Below, piece after piece: positions 41,001 to 49,800 of a DNA stretch of 64,000 nt. The position numbers were made by a program, and so were the translations under genes. The notes under the pieces are model-generated. The model was not told the origin of the DNA. It saw only the letters and a program-made list of their open reading frames with translations, and ran no database searches. The stretch spans positions 124,001-188,000 of the forward strand of contig MKWR01000004.1 in NCBI GenBank assembly GCA_001899855.1, given 5' to 3'. The DNA comes from Lysobacterales bacterium 63-13 (GTDB taxonomy: Bacteria > Pseudomonadota > Gammaproteobacteria > Xanthomonadales > Rhodanobacteraceae). Position 1 is the first letter of the stretch. Every line of letters begins with the position of its first letter.

Positions 41001-42700
41001 AGCAGCGCGCCACGCGGATCTCCGTGGCCGGGAGTCGGGAATGGGGAATCGGGAATGGAGAAGGCGTCACGATTGCAGGAGGTCCCATTTTCGAGGCGAC
41101 TGCAGTCGCTCCTGCTACAGCCCAACCGCTTCCTGCAGAGAGTGTCGGGAGTCTCTGGATTGCTGCCGAAAAACTGCCGCAACTCCAGGCGCTTCATCCG
41201 ACAGCGGTCATGCAACCCGCCATCCAAGCACCCGCCGAATTCGCCGCCATCCAGTGGACGCACGAGGAGGCGCTGATCGATCTGCTGCGTGCGCGCATGA
41301 CCGCACTTGGACCGGTCACGGCCACTCGGCTTGCCGGGATGATGGCAGTCATGGCGACTGAAATCGCGGCAGCGCTGGTCGCGCTGGAAACCCAGGGCTT
41401 CGTCATGCGCGGCCAGTTCACACCGGCGGCGACCGGCGAGGAATGGTGCGAACGCCATCTGCTCGCGCGCATCCATCGCTACACGCTGAAGCGCCTGCGT
41501 CGTGAAATCGAACCGGTGGCGGCGCGCGACTACATGCGCTTTCTGTTCGACTGGCATCGCCTCGCACCGGGCACGCAGGCGCGTGGGCCGGATGCGCTGG
41601 CCAGCGTGCTCGGACAACTCGAAGGTTTCGAATCGGCAGCCGGTGCCTGGGAAACCGAACTCCTGCCCGCACGCATCGCCGATTATTCGATCCACTGGCT
41701 CGATGAACATTGTCGCAGTGGCCGCATTGTCTGGACGCGCTTTGCCAGCGCCGCATCGGCGAATCGCGAGCGCGCGACCGGCCCGCTGCGCAGCACGCCG
41801 ATCCTCATCCTGCCGCGACGCAGCCTGCGCATCTGGGCGCAGTTGGCATCGGCCTCCACGCAAGGGAGCGTTACCACCTCCTCGCGTGCCGCAGCCGTGC
41901 TTGAGCACCTGCGCACGCAAGGCGCTTCGTTTTTCGACGAGATTGCCCACGGCACGCGCTTGCTGAAGGTCGAACTCGAAGAGGCACTCGGCGAACTGGT
42001 CAGTCGCGGCCTGGTCAACGCCGACAGCTTTGCCGGCCTGCGCGCCTTGCTGGTACCAGCGGGCAAACGCTCGCGGCACGCGCGGCGCACGCATCGGGCC
42101 AACCTGATGGGCATCGAAGATGCGGGGCGCTGGGCGCTGACGCGCGTGCCGGCGGCCGAGGTTGTGGATCCAGGGCAGGATTCCGGCAAGGATTCGCTCG
42201 AGCATGTCGCGCGCACCTTGCTGCGGCGCTACGGCGTGATCTGCTGGCGTCTGCTGGCGCGTGAATCCGCCTGGTTGCCGCCGTGGCGCGAACTGCTGCG
42301 CGTCTATCGGCAGCTTGAGGCGCGCGGCGAGATCCGTGGCGGGCGTTTCATTGCCGGATTGTCCGGCGAGCAGTTCGCCCTCGCCGAAGCGATCCCGCTG
42401 CTGCGCAAGGCGCGTACGCGGCCGCGTGATGGCAGCAAGGTCGTCATCGCCGCCACCGATCCGCTCAACCTGGTCGGCATACTGGACGCCGGCGTGCGCG
42501 TGCCGGCGCTGCTCGGCTCGCGCATCCTGCATGTCGATGGCGTGGCGGTCGCCGGCCTCGTTGGCGGCAAGGCCGTGCGTCTCGATGGCAGCAGCGAGGC
42601 GCTTCCTGCAGACTGGCAACAGGCGCTGCTCCTGCGTGGCCGACGCGACTTTGCGGCAGGCAGCGGCTCAGCAACGCAGGAACGAAGCCACATTCAGTGA
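38066..42700 (+). CDS. lhr: Lhr-type large ATP-dependent helicase, full length with C-terminal domain (1544 aa)
   Basis: Walker [32 protein letters not shown], Lhr core WH domain and long C-terminal region. Confidence 0.93.
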   Translation: MSASNVLDSFHPAIAAWFARTFAAPTPAQVEAWPAIRAGRHTLIAAPTGSGKTLAAFLAAIDGLVREGMGFGLPEQTTVVYVSPLKALSNDIAINLEAPLAGIRAELERRGHINIDIRTGVRTGDTPAADRQRMLKSPPHILVTTPESLYVLLGSESGRLMLAGTRTVIVDEIHAIADDKRGSHLALTLERLEALCQRRLVRIGLSATQKPIEEVARFLVGASHVDAEGRPDCAIIDSGHVRARDLAIEMPPVPLEAVMSNEAWESVYNRLAELVQAHRTTLVFVNTRRMAERAARHLGERLGKEQVAAHHGSLAKELRLDAEQRLKRGELMVLVATASLELGIDIGDVDLVCQLGSPHAIAAFLQRVGRSGHAVGATPKGRLFPQSRDDLVECVALLDCIRRGELDALKIPVAPIDVLAQQIVAEVACGEWDEAALYDWLRRAWPYRHLARKDFDAVVRMLADGFTTRRGARSGYLHRDAVHGKVKARRNARLTALTSGGTIPDTADYAVVVEPEAVTVGKVHEDFAVESMAGDIFQLGNTSYRILRVERSTVRVENAHSLPPSIPFWIAEAPGRSDELSMGVSRLRAEIEARLTGNGESGIGNSWSASKDEVPAPADAASGVQRGNARKNDTTPGLAPANAGEGMRAACAWLIDTVGIDAVAAQQLVDYLARARNALGVLPTRRQIVMERFFDESGGTQLIVHSPFGSRINKAWGLALRKRFCRSFNFELQAAATEDAIILSLSTSHSFPLIEVSRYLHSTTAQDILVQALLDAPLFGVRWRWAATTALALPRFAGGQKIAPQLQRMKSEDLLATVFPDQVACLENIVGERQIPDHPLVAQTLHDCLHEAMDVEGWLDVLRGLESGSIGIVARDLPEPSPLAAEILGARPYAFLDDAPLEERRTQAVQMRRWSDPESNEDLGALDLAAIEAVREEAWPDPRDADEMHETLMGIGFVSADEAESQPQWADWLIRLAAQQRATRISVAGSREWGIGNGEGVTIAGGPIFEATAVAPATAQPLPAESVGSLWIAAEKLPQLQALHPTAVMQPAIQAPAEFAAIQWTHEEALIDLLRARMTALGPVTATRLAGMMAVMATEIAAALVALETQGFVMRGQFTPAATGEEWCERHLLARIHRYTLKRLRREIEPVAARDYMRFLFDWHRLAPGTQARGPDALASVLGQLEGFESAAGAWETELLPARIADYSIHWLDEHCRSGRIVWTRFASAASANRERATGPLRSTPILILPRRSLRIWAQLASASTQGSVTTSSRAAAVLEHLRTQGASFFDEIAHGTRLLKVELEEALGELVSRGLVNADSFAGLRALLVPAGKRSRHARRTHRANLMGIEDAGRWALTRVPAAEVVDPGQDSGKDSLEHVARTLLRRYGVICWRLLARESAWLPPWRELLRVYRQLEARGEIRGGRFIAGLSGEQFALAEAIPLLRKARTRPRDGSKVVIAATDPLNLVGILDAGVRVPALLGSRILHVDGVAVAGLVGGKAVRLDGSSEALPADWQQALLLRGRRDFAAGSGSATQERSHIQ
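39853..39880. repeat. GGGAAT(N)GGGAAT dispersed repeat inside the lhr reading frame
   Basis: gggaatggggaatcgggaatcgggaata; translated as GNGESGIGN. Confidence 0.7.
41034..41120. repeat. Second repeat block inside lhr: GGGAAT repeat plus GCGACTGCAGTCGC palindrome
   Basis: gtcgggaatggggaatcgggaatgg, then tcgaggcgactgcagtcgctcctgctacag; translated [10 protein letters not shown]...EATAVAPAT. Confidence 0.65.
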
Positions 42701-42707
42701 ACTCCTG

Positions 42708-43229
42708 CTTGCTGACTGCTCCTGTCCTTGGTGGGTTCGATCTGTGATCGAACATTTCTGCCCAGGTTGGGGAAGGAGCGTCAGCGCACAGCGCCGACCC
42801 ACAAAAGCAGGTTCTTGCTGACTGTTCCTGCCCTTGGTGGGTTCGATCTGTGATCGAACATTTCTGCCCAGGTTGGGAGAGGAGCGTCAGCGCACAGCGC
42901 CGACCCACAAAAGCAGGTTCTTGCTGACTGCTCCTGCCCTGGGTGGGTTCGATCTGTGATTCAACATTTCTGCCCAGGTTGGGGAAGGAGCGTCAGCGCA
43001 CAGCGCCGACCCACAAAAGCAGGTTCTTGCTGACTGCTCCTGCCCTTGGTGGGTTCGATCTGTGATCGAACATTTCTGCCCAGGTTGGGGGTGGAGCGTC
43101 AGCGCACAGCGCCGACCCACAAAAGCAGGTTCTTGCTGACTGCTCCTGTCCTTGGTGGGTTCGATCTGTGATCGAACATTTCTGCCCAGGTTGGGGAAGG
43201 AGCGTCAGCGCACAGCGCCGACCCACAAG
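42708..43229. repeat. Tandem array of five 106-bp units, each a 72-bp two-REP mosaic (BIME-like) plus 34-bp spacer
   Basis: gtgggttcgat starts at 42731, 42837, 42943, 43049 and 43155, exactly 106 bp apart; each unit carries GTGG-GTTCGATC-TGT-GATCGAAC and inverted GTCAGCGC-ACA-GCGCCGAC-CCAC. Confidence 0.95.
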
Positions 43230-43266
43230 GTGGCGCTGATTAACAAAATATGCACATCTTCACCAA

Positions 43267-43773
43267 TTACCTCTCAATCAGGCTCTCTGCCGCGATAGAG
43301 CCGGCCATCGGTCCATGGGGTGGGGAAGCCCATATCGCCCACCAGTAAGGGTAGTCGACCACGCGCGAAACCAGCCCAGCTCGCAGCGGGTTTGCGATCA
43401 AGTAGCGGGCCTGTTGGCGCAGATCTTCATCGGCGCGGATCTGGTGTTCGTAGTAGCCGGGCTGCCAGATTGGCAAGCGTAATCCTGCATTCGCCTGCAG
43501 TCCCCGGCTCGCATTGCCCTTGGTGGCGGCCATCAGTGACGAGAGTTTGCTTCCATCAGCAAGCGTCAATAGCCAATGCACGTGATTGGGCATGACAACC
43601 CAAGCCAGCGAGTGACAGTATCCAAGTCGCGTGCTTCGATGCATCGCATGGATGATCTGCGTGGCTGCATTCGCTTCGATGAAGATCGGCCTGCGATCGT
43701 GTGCACAGAAGGTCAGCACATAGCTGTGATTGGTCGCCGATCGGCGATTCCTGGTGAGTGCAGCGTAGGACAT
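43267..43773 (-). mobile_element. REP-associated tyrosine transposase (RAYT), IS200-like Y1/HUH family, 168 aa
   Basis: HUH motif VVMPNHVHWLLTLADG, WQPGYYEHQIRADEDLRQQARYLIANPLRAGLV with probable catalytic Tyr; flanked by REP arrays. Confidence 0.92.
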
Positions 43774-43866
43774 CGGGAAAGGTTGCGATAAACCTCTGCC
43801 GCTATCGATGTCGGGATACGGATTTTTCTGTAGGAAATCGCTGACCCTTGATGGGCTTGGAGAAGC

Positions 43867-44230
43867 GTCAGCGCACAGCGCTGACCCACAAGGCAGAGCT
43901 GATCCGCAGGGCCGTGCTGATCCACAAAGACCGATGCTTGCTGGGTGCCCCTGCTCCGAGTGGGTTCGATCGGTGATCGAACTTTTCTGGGCAGGTTGGA
44001 GGGGGAGCGTCAGCGCACAGCGCTGACCCACAAGGCAGAGCTGATCCACAAGGCCGTGCTGATCCACAAAGACCGATGCTTGCTGGGTGCTCCTGCCCTG
44101 AGTGGGTTCGATCTGTGATCAAACATTTCTGGGCAGGTTGGAGGGGGAGCGTCAGCGCACAGCGCCGACCCACAAGGCAGAGCTGATCCACAAGGCCGTG
44201 CTGATCCACAAGGCAGGGCGGATCCACAAA
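43867..44230. repeat. Second REP/BIME array (142-bp period): one single REP and two 72-bp BIMEs, with 18-bp tandem repeats in the spacers
   Basis: gtcagcgc arms at 43867, 44009 and 44151 (142-bp steps); BIMEs 43960-44031 and 44102-44173; spacers contain repeated acaaggc..gctgatcc units. Confidence 0.92.
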
Positions 44231-44267
44231 ACCCGATGCTTGCTGGCTGCTGCTGCGCTTGCCAGGC

Positions 44268-44915
44268 TCAGTCGGCCTCGCCGGTCAGCACGATGTCGGC
44301 GCGCCGCGCGGCAAACAGGCCGACGGTGACCACGCCGACAATCTGGTTGATCGCGCTTTCCAGCGCGGGCGGATCGGTGATGCGCAGATTGTGCACATCG
44401 AGGATCCAGTTGCCGTTGTCAGTGGTGACGCCATCGCGCCAGACCGGCTGGCCGCCAAGCAGGACCAGCTGGCGCGCGACATGACTGCGTGCCATCGGAA
44501 TCACCTCGACCGGCAACGGAAAGCGACCCAGCACGTCGACGCGCTTGCTCGGATCGATGATGCAGACGAATTGCCGCGATGCCGCGGCAATGATCTTCTC
44601 GCGCGTCAGCGCCGCGCCGCCGCCCTTGATCAGGCAACGCTGCGGATCGCACTCGTCGGCACCATCGACATACAGGGCGAGTTCGCCGGTGGCGTTGAGG
44701 TCGACGACTTCGATGCCGCGCTGCTTGAGCAGGCGGGTTGATTGCTCCGAGCTGGAGACGGCGGCTTCGATATCGCCGCGCCGCTCGCCCAGTGCATCGA
44801 TGAAGTGTGCAACCGTCGAGCCAGTGCCGACGCCGATGATCATGCCGGGTTCCACGTAACGCATGGCTGCGCGCGCCGCGCGTCGCTTGCCTTCTTCGTT
44901 TGCCATTGTCGCCAC
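44268..44915 (-). CDS. rpiA: Ribose-5-phosphate isomerase A
   Basis: [45 protein letters not shown]. Confidence 0.96.
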   Translation of the reverse strand: MATMANEEGKRRAARAAMRYVEPGMIIGVGTGSTVAHFIDALGERRGDIEAAVSSSEQSTRLLKQRGIEVVDLNATGELALYVDGADECDPQRCLIKGGGAALTREKIIAAASRQFVCIIDPSKRVDVLGRFPLPVEVIPMARSHVARQLVLLGGQPVWRDGVTTDNGNWILDVHNLRITDPPALESAINQIVGVVTVGLFAARRADIVLTGEAD

Positions 44916-44919
44916 TCCG

Positions 44920-45378
44920 CTATTCGAGACCGAGGATGAAATCCCACTGTGCGCGCGTCACTGGCAGTACCGACAGGCGATTGCCGCGACGGACCAGCGC
45001 GAACTCTGCAAGCTCGGCGCGGCCCTTGAGTTCGTTGAGGGTGATCGTGCGCCTGAGCTTGCGCTTGAAACGCACATCGACGAGCATCCAGCGCGGCTCC
45101 TCGGGTTTGCTGGCCGGGTCGAAATAATCGCTGCGCTTGTCGAACTGGGTGGGGTCGGCATGCGCCGCGCTGGCCACTTCGGCGATGCCGACCACGCCCG
45201 GCTCGGCGCAGTTGGAGTGATAGAAGAGGATGCCGTCGCCAACCTGCATGTCGTCGCGGATGAAATTGCGCGCCTGATAGTTTCGTACGCCGCTCCAAGG
45301 CTCGATGCCGACCCTGGCCAGGGCATCGATGGAGAACTCCTCGGGTTCCGATTTGACGAGCCAGTAGCGCCTGGTCAT
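44920..45378 (-). CDS. EVE domain-containing protein
   Basis: [45 protein letters not shown]. Confidence 0.93.
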   Translation of the reverse strand: MTRRYWLVKSEPEEFSIDALARVGIEPWSGVRNYQARNFIRDDMQVGDGILFYHSNCAEPGVVGIAEVASAAHADPTQFDKRSDYFDPASKPEEPRWMLVDVRFKRKLRRTITLNELKGRAELAEFALVRRGNRLSVLPVTRAQWDFILGLE

Positions 45379-45427
45379 GAAAGCCCCGCTCGATTTGGTT
45401 CCGACTTCAGCAGCCAGTAGCGCCGGC

Positions 45428-46033
45428 TCATGCGCGTTCCGCCCAGCAGTCGATCAATTCCTTCTCCGTGGCAACGTAATCCATATGCACGTCCCACGCC
45501 GCCGGGGCAATCGCATCCACCTGCTGCGCGGCATAGCCGACGCCGATCAGCAATGGCTGGCCTGCTTCGCTGCGTCCGCGCAGGAAGGCGAAACTGGCGT
45601 CATAGTAGCCGCCGCCATAACCGATGCGATGGCCCTGGCGATCGAAACCGAGCAGTGGCAGGAGGACGATATCGACCGCGTCCGGGGCGAGCAGGTCGCC
45701 TGCGCTGCAGACGGCCTCCGGAATGCCGTAGCGATTGGCTTCAAGGTCGACACCCGGGCGCCATTCGACGAAGGCAAGCTGCCGTGGCCCGGTGATGCGC
45801 GGCAGGCAATAGTGCTGGCCGCGCCGGGTGAGGTTGGCCACCACGCTGTGCAGGGGCAGTTCGCCGTCGATCGCCCAGTAGCCGGCGATGCGTGGATCGA
45901 CGAGGAAATCGGCAAGCTGGTCGAGTGTGGCGGCGACGCCATTGGCCGCGGCGATGCGCTCGCTGGCAACGAGCGCCTTGCGCCGCGCGCGCAATTCGGC
46001 GCGCAGGGTCTTGCGCGGGTCTTCAAGCGTCAT
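45428..46033 (-). CDS. 5-formyltetrahydrofolate cyclo-ligase
   Basis: LRAELRARRKAL; LPLLGFDRQGHRIGYGGGYYDASFAFL. Confidence 0.94.
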   Translation of the reverse strand: MTLEDPRKTLRAELRARRKALVASERIAAANGVAATLDQLADFLVDPRIAGYWAIDGELPLHSVVANLTRRGQHYCLPRITGPRQLAFVEWRPGVDLEANRYGIPEAVCSAGDLLAPDAVDIVLLPLLGFDRQGHRIGYGGGYYDASFAFLRGRSEAGQPLLIGVGYAAQQVDAIAPAAWDVHMDYVATEKELIDCWAERA

Positions 46034-46035
46034 GA

Positions 46036-46210
46036 TTGCCGCAGAGAGAGAAGAGAGAGGCGTCCTCCGCTGTGCCGATGCACATCGAACGACCTTGAAC
46101 CAAATGGTTCAGGTGGGAGAGCTTTGCGTCGTCATCAGGCTTTCCGCTCGGGGCGGACTTGCGCACAGACGTTCGCGTGGCTGTCCCGGGGTCGATACAG
46201 GAACAAGGCA
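46036..46210 (-). ncRNA. ssrS: 6S RNA (ends approximate)
   Basis: Between zapA and the 5-FCL gene (conserved location); minus strand contains gtccgccccgagcggaaagcctgatgacgacgc and cacctgaaccatttggttcaagg, matching E. coli 6S signatures. Confidence 0.85.
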
Positions 46211-46253
46211 AAATGTTGAATGCGCTGTCGAACACTGCCGAGGACACCGGCGT

Positions 46254-46550
46254 CTATTGTAGGGACGATGGCAAACCGGCTTCAAGCTTTGATTTGAGTG
46301 CTTGCAGATGCTGTGCCAACTGCTCGCCACGGCTGGATTGCTGCTGCTTGAGGCTCAGCAGCTCGTGGGCGACGTTGAGCCCGGCGAGGACCGCGATGCG
46401 CTCGAGGCCGCCACTGCGGTTGTGCTCGCGCAGTTCGCGCAATTTTCCGTCGAGGTAGGCGGCCGCGCTGATCAAGCCGTCACGTTCCTCGGGTTTGCAG
46501 CCGACCAGGTAATCCCGATCCAGGATGCGTACGGTCACCGCTTCGCTCAT
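46254..46550 (-). CDS. zapA: Cell division protein ZapA
   Basis: VTVRILDRDYLVGCKPEERDGLISAAAYLDGKLRELRE...VLAGLNVAHELL. Confidence 0.93.
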   Translation of the reverse strand: MSEAVTVRILDRDYLVGCKPEERDGLISAAAYLDGKLRELREHNRSGGLERIAVLAGLNVAHELLSLKQQQSSRGEQLAQHLQALKSKLEAGLPSSLQ

Positions 46551-46774
46551 GCCTGGTTCTGCTCCAGTGACTTGAGGCGGCTGATCATCGCCTCGACTCG
46601 CATGCGCGCCTGTTCATTGCGCGCGATCAAGCCGGCACGCTCGCTGGCGAGCTGCTCCTGGCTCTGGCGCAGGCTTCGATTCTCCTCGCTGAGTCGGCGG
46701 CAGGTGTCGACCAGTCGATCAACCTGGGCACTGATCTCGGCAAGGGTCGTCACGGTCGGTTCTTTCTCGGACAT
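46547..46774 (-). CDS. TIGR02449-like coiled-coil protein (ZapB-like) upstream of zapA
   Basis: LAEISAQVDRLVDTCRRLSEENRSLRQSQEQLASERAGLIARNEQARMRVEAMISRLKSLEQ. Confidence 0.82.
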   Translation of the reverse strand: MSEKEPTVTTLAEISAQVDRLVDTCRRLSEENRSLRQSQEQLASERAGLIARNEQARMRVEAMISRLKSLEQNQA

Positions 46775-46826
46775 GATCGGGACTATACACCGGAAAGCGA
46801 GGCCGGCTCAGCATCGGCGCCGGCCA

Positions 46827-49800
46827 TCAGTGGCTGCTCAGGCTGGCGCGGCGACGCCGGCTGCGTTCGCGCAGGAACAGGAAACATTCCGCCGGCGGGA
46901 TCGGTTTCGACAGCCAGTGGCCCTGGATCTCGTCGCAGCCCTGTTCGCGCAGGTATTCGGCCTGCTCGGCGGTCTCGACGCCTTCGGCAATCACGTTGAG
47001 TCCCAGTGAATGGGCCATGTTGATGACGGTTGCGGTGATCGCCTCGTCGTCCGGATCAGTGGTGATGTCGCCCACGAATTCCTTGTCGATCTTCAGCGTG
47101 TCGATGGGCAGCCGGCGCAGGTAGCTGAGCGAGGAGTAGCCGGTGCCGAAGTCGTCGATCGACAGGGTCACGCCGACTGCCTTGAGCTGGCGCAGGGTGC
47201 TGATCGATTGCTCGGCATTGGCCATGACCACGCTTTCCGTCAACTCCAGCTCCAGCTGGCTCGGGGCGAGATCATTCTCGGCGAGGATGTCGCAAAGGCG
47301 CTGGATCAGGTCACCGCGCTGCAGTTGCAGGACGGACAGGTTCACCGACATGGAGATGTCGCGCAGGCCATCGCGCTGCCAGTGGGCGAGCTGCTCGCAG
47401 GCGTGCGTGAGCACCCAATCGCCGATCTCGACGATCAGCCCGGAATCCTCGGCGACCGGGATGAAGGTGGTCGGCGGGATGTCGCCGAGTTCCTGGCTGT
47501 GCCAGCGCAACAAGGCCTCGACGCCGGTGATGTGTTCATCAAGCAGGGACAGCTTGGGCTGGTAGACCAGGCTGAGTTCCTTGCGCTCGATGGCCTTGCG
47601 CAGGGCACCGACCAGGGTCGCGCGCATGCGTGCCGCGGCATCCATCTTCTCGGTGTAGACCATGTAGGTCTTGCGCCCGCGATCCTTGGCCTGGTACATC
47701 GCGGTGTCGGCGAACTTGAGCAGGTCGGTTGGCGTTTGCGCGTGGTCCGGATAGAGGCTGATGCCGATGGACGGCGAGATCACCACATCCTGGCCGTCGT
47801 TGAGCTCCAGTGCCTTCTCGAAGGCGCTGATCAGCTTTTGCGCGACGCGCTCGGCCTCGATGCTGTCGGTCAGCTCCTCGAGGATGACGGTGAACTCGTC
47901 GCCGCCGATGCGGGCGACCGTGTCGCCATCGCGGATGTTGTCGCGCAGGCGGCTGCCGGCGGCCTTCAGCATGCGGTCGCCAGCAGCATGACCCATTGAA
48001 TCGTTGACGTGCTTGAAGCGGTCGAGGTCGAGAAACAGCACTGCCACCTTGTGCCCGCCACGGCGTGCGCGGATCACGGCGTGGCCAAGCCGCTCGGACA
48101 GCAGGGTACGATTGGGCAGTCCGGTGAGGGTGTCGTAATTGGCCAGGTAGCGCAGTTCCTGCTCGTTGCGCTTGCGCTCGGTGATGTCGGTGAGGACGGC
48201 GATGAAGTGCGTGCGCTGGCCCTGTGCATCGCGCACTTCGGAACTCTGCAGCCAGGAAAGGAACTCCTCGCCATCCTTGCGCCGCTGCCAGAGTTCGCCG
48301 CGCCACAGGCCTTCGCGAACGATCGAGGCACGCATGTTCTGGTAGTGCTCGGCAGAATGCTGGGCGCAATTGAGCAGGGACACATTGCGCCCGACCACTT
48401 CGTGCTCCTGCCAGCCGGTGATGCGCGTGAAGGCCGGGTTCACGGCGACGAAATTGAAGTCGAGATCGCACACGGTGACGCCTTCGCGCATGCTGCTGAT
48501 CACTTCCTGGACGATGCGCCGCTCGCGCTCGGCCTCGCGCGTGGCGGTGATGTTGCGCGCGGTGCCACAGATCCGCCGCGGACGACCCTCCTCGCAGCGC
48601 TCGACGATCTTGCCGCGCACGAGCACCCAGATCCAGCGGTCACGGCCGACGCGAACGCGCTGCTCGGATTCGAACAGCGGTGCGCGGTTGTGGATGTGGT
48701 CGTCGAGCTTCTGCGCGATGACGCGCTGGTCATCGGGATGGATGTTGTCCCTGACCCAATCGTAGACCGAGTCGATCTCCTCGCGCTGGTTGCCCTGCGC
48801 GCGACTTGCGCTGAGGCGGACCAGCACGCCGCTGTCCATGTCCAGGTCCCAGAATTCGTCGCTGGAGCCCCACAGTGCCAGGCGCAGTCGATCCTCACGG
48901 TCCTGAAGTTCGACGGCATGCAGGCGTTGTTCGCGGTTCTTGCGCCGCAAGCCCTGCCACAAGGCCACGACCGCGAGCAGGCCAAAGGCGGCAATGATGG
49001 CTTTCATCCATGCGCTGTTCCACCACGCCGGCACCACCGTCAGCGGCACCGCTGCCGCGGTTTCATTCCAGAAACCATCGTGATTGCTGGCCAGCACGCG
49101 GAACTCGTACTGGCCCGGATCGAGATTGCTGTAGGTTGCCTCGTGGCGGGTGCCGGCATCGACCCAGTCTTCCTCGAAACCGTGCAGCCGGTAGCGGAAC
49201 TGGTTGCGCTCGGGGGCGCTGAAATCGAGCGCGGCAAAGGTGAACTGGATGACCCGGTCGGCCTGCGCCATGCGCACCGGATTGCCGGATTGGTAATTCT
49301 GCAACATGCCATTGCCGACGCGCACGTCGCTGATGACGACCGGTGCGGCATAGCGGCTGGCCGAGACCGAGCCCGGGGCGACCAGGTTGAGTCCGTTGAT
49401 GCCGCCAAAGGCGAAGTGCCCGTCGCGCAAGCGATGGAATGCACCGCCGTTGAATTCCTGGCCCTGCAGGCCATCCTTGACCGAAAAACCATGGATCGCC
49501 CGGCTGCCTGGATCAAGCATGGCGATGCCGCGATTGGAACTGATCCACAAGCGCCGCAGGGAATCCTCGAGGATGGCGTAGACGGTCGCATCCGGCAGTC
49601 CGTCCTGCTTGAGGATGCGCTCGAAGCGTGCCGGCCCGGGGCCGAGCTCGAGCAGATGGTTGAGCCCGCCGTGGGTTCCAATCCAGATGCTGCCATCGGC
49701 GCTTTCGTGGATGACGCGAACGACGTCGCTCGACAGCGAATGCGGATTGTCGCGTTCGTGACGGAACGTGCGCACGCTGTCGCTGGCCGGGTCGATCAGG

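Noticed and set aside
39929-42619. 896-aa minus-strand ORF
   Set aside because: Antisense shadow of lhr.
42465-43226. ORFs on the minus strand reading MGRRCALTLxPQPGQKCSITDRTHQGQEQSARTCFCGSALCADAP...
   Set aside because: They are read-through of the tandem REP repeats; each copy repeats the same peptide and there is no independent coding signal.
42708-43229. Possible CRISPR array (regular repeats)
   Set aside because: Period is 106 bp, the spacers are nearly identical to each other, there are no cas genes, and the units are built from REP palindromes.
43774-44227. N-terminal extension of the RAYT ORF and ORF 43868-44227 (MDPPCLVDQHGLVDQLCLVG...)
   Set aside because: Sequence is translation of the second REP array; RAYT homology starts at MSYAALTRN.
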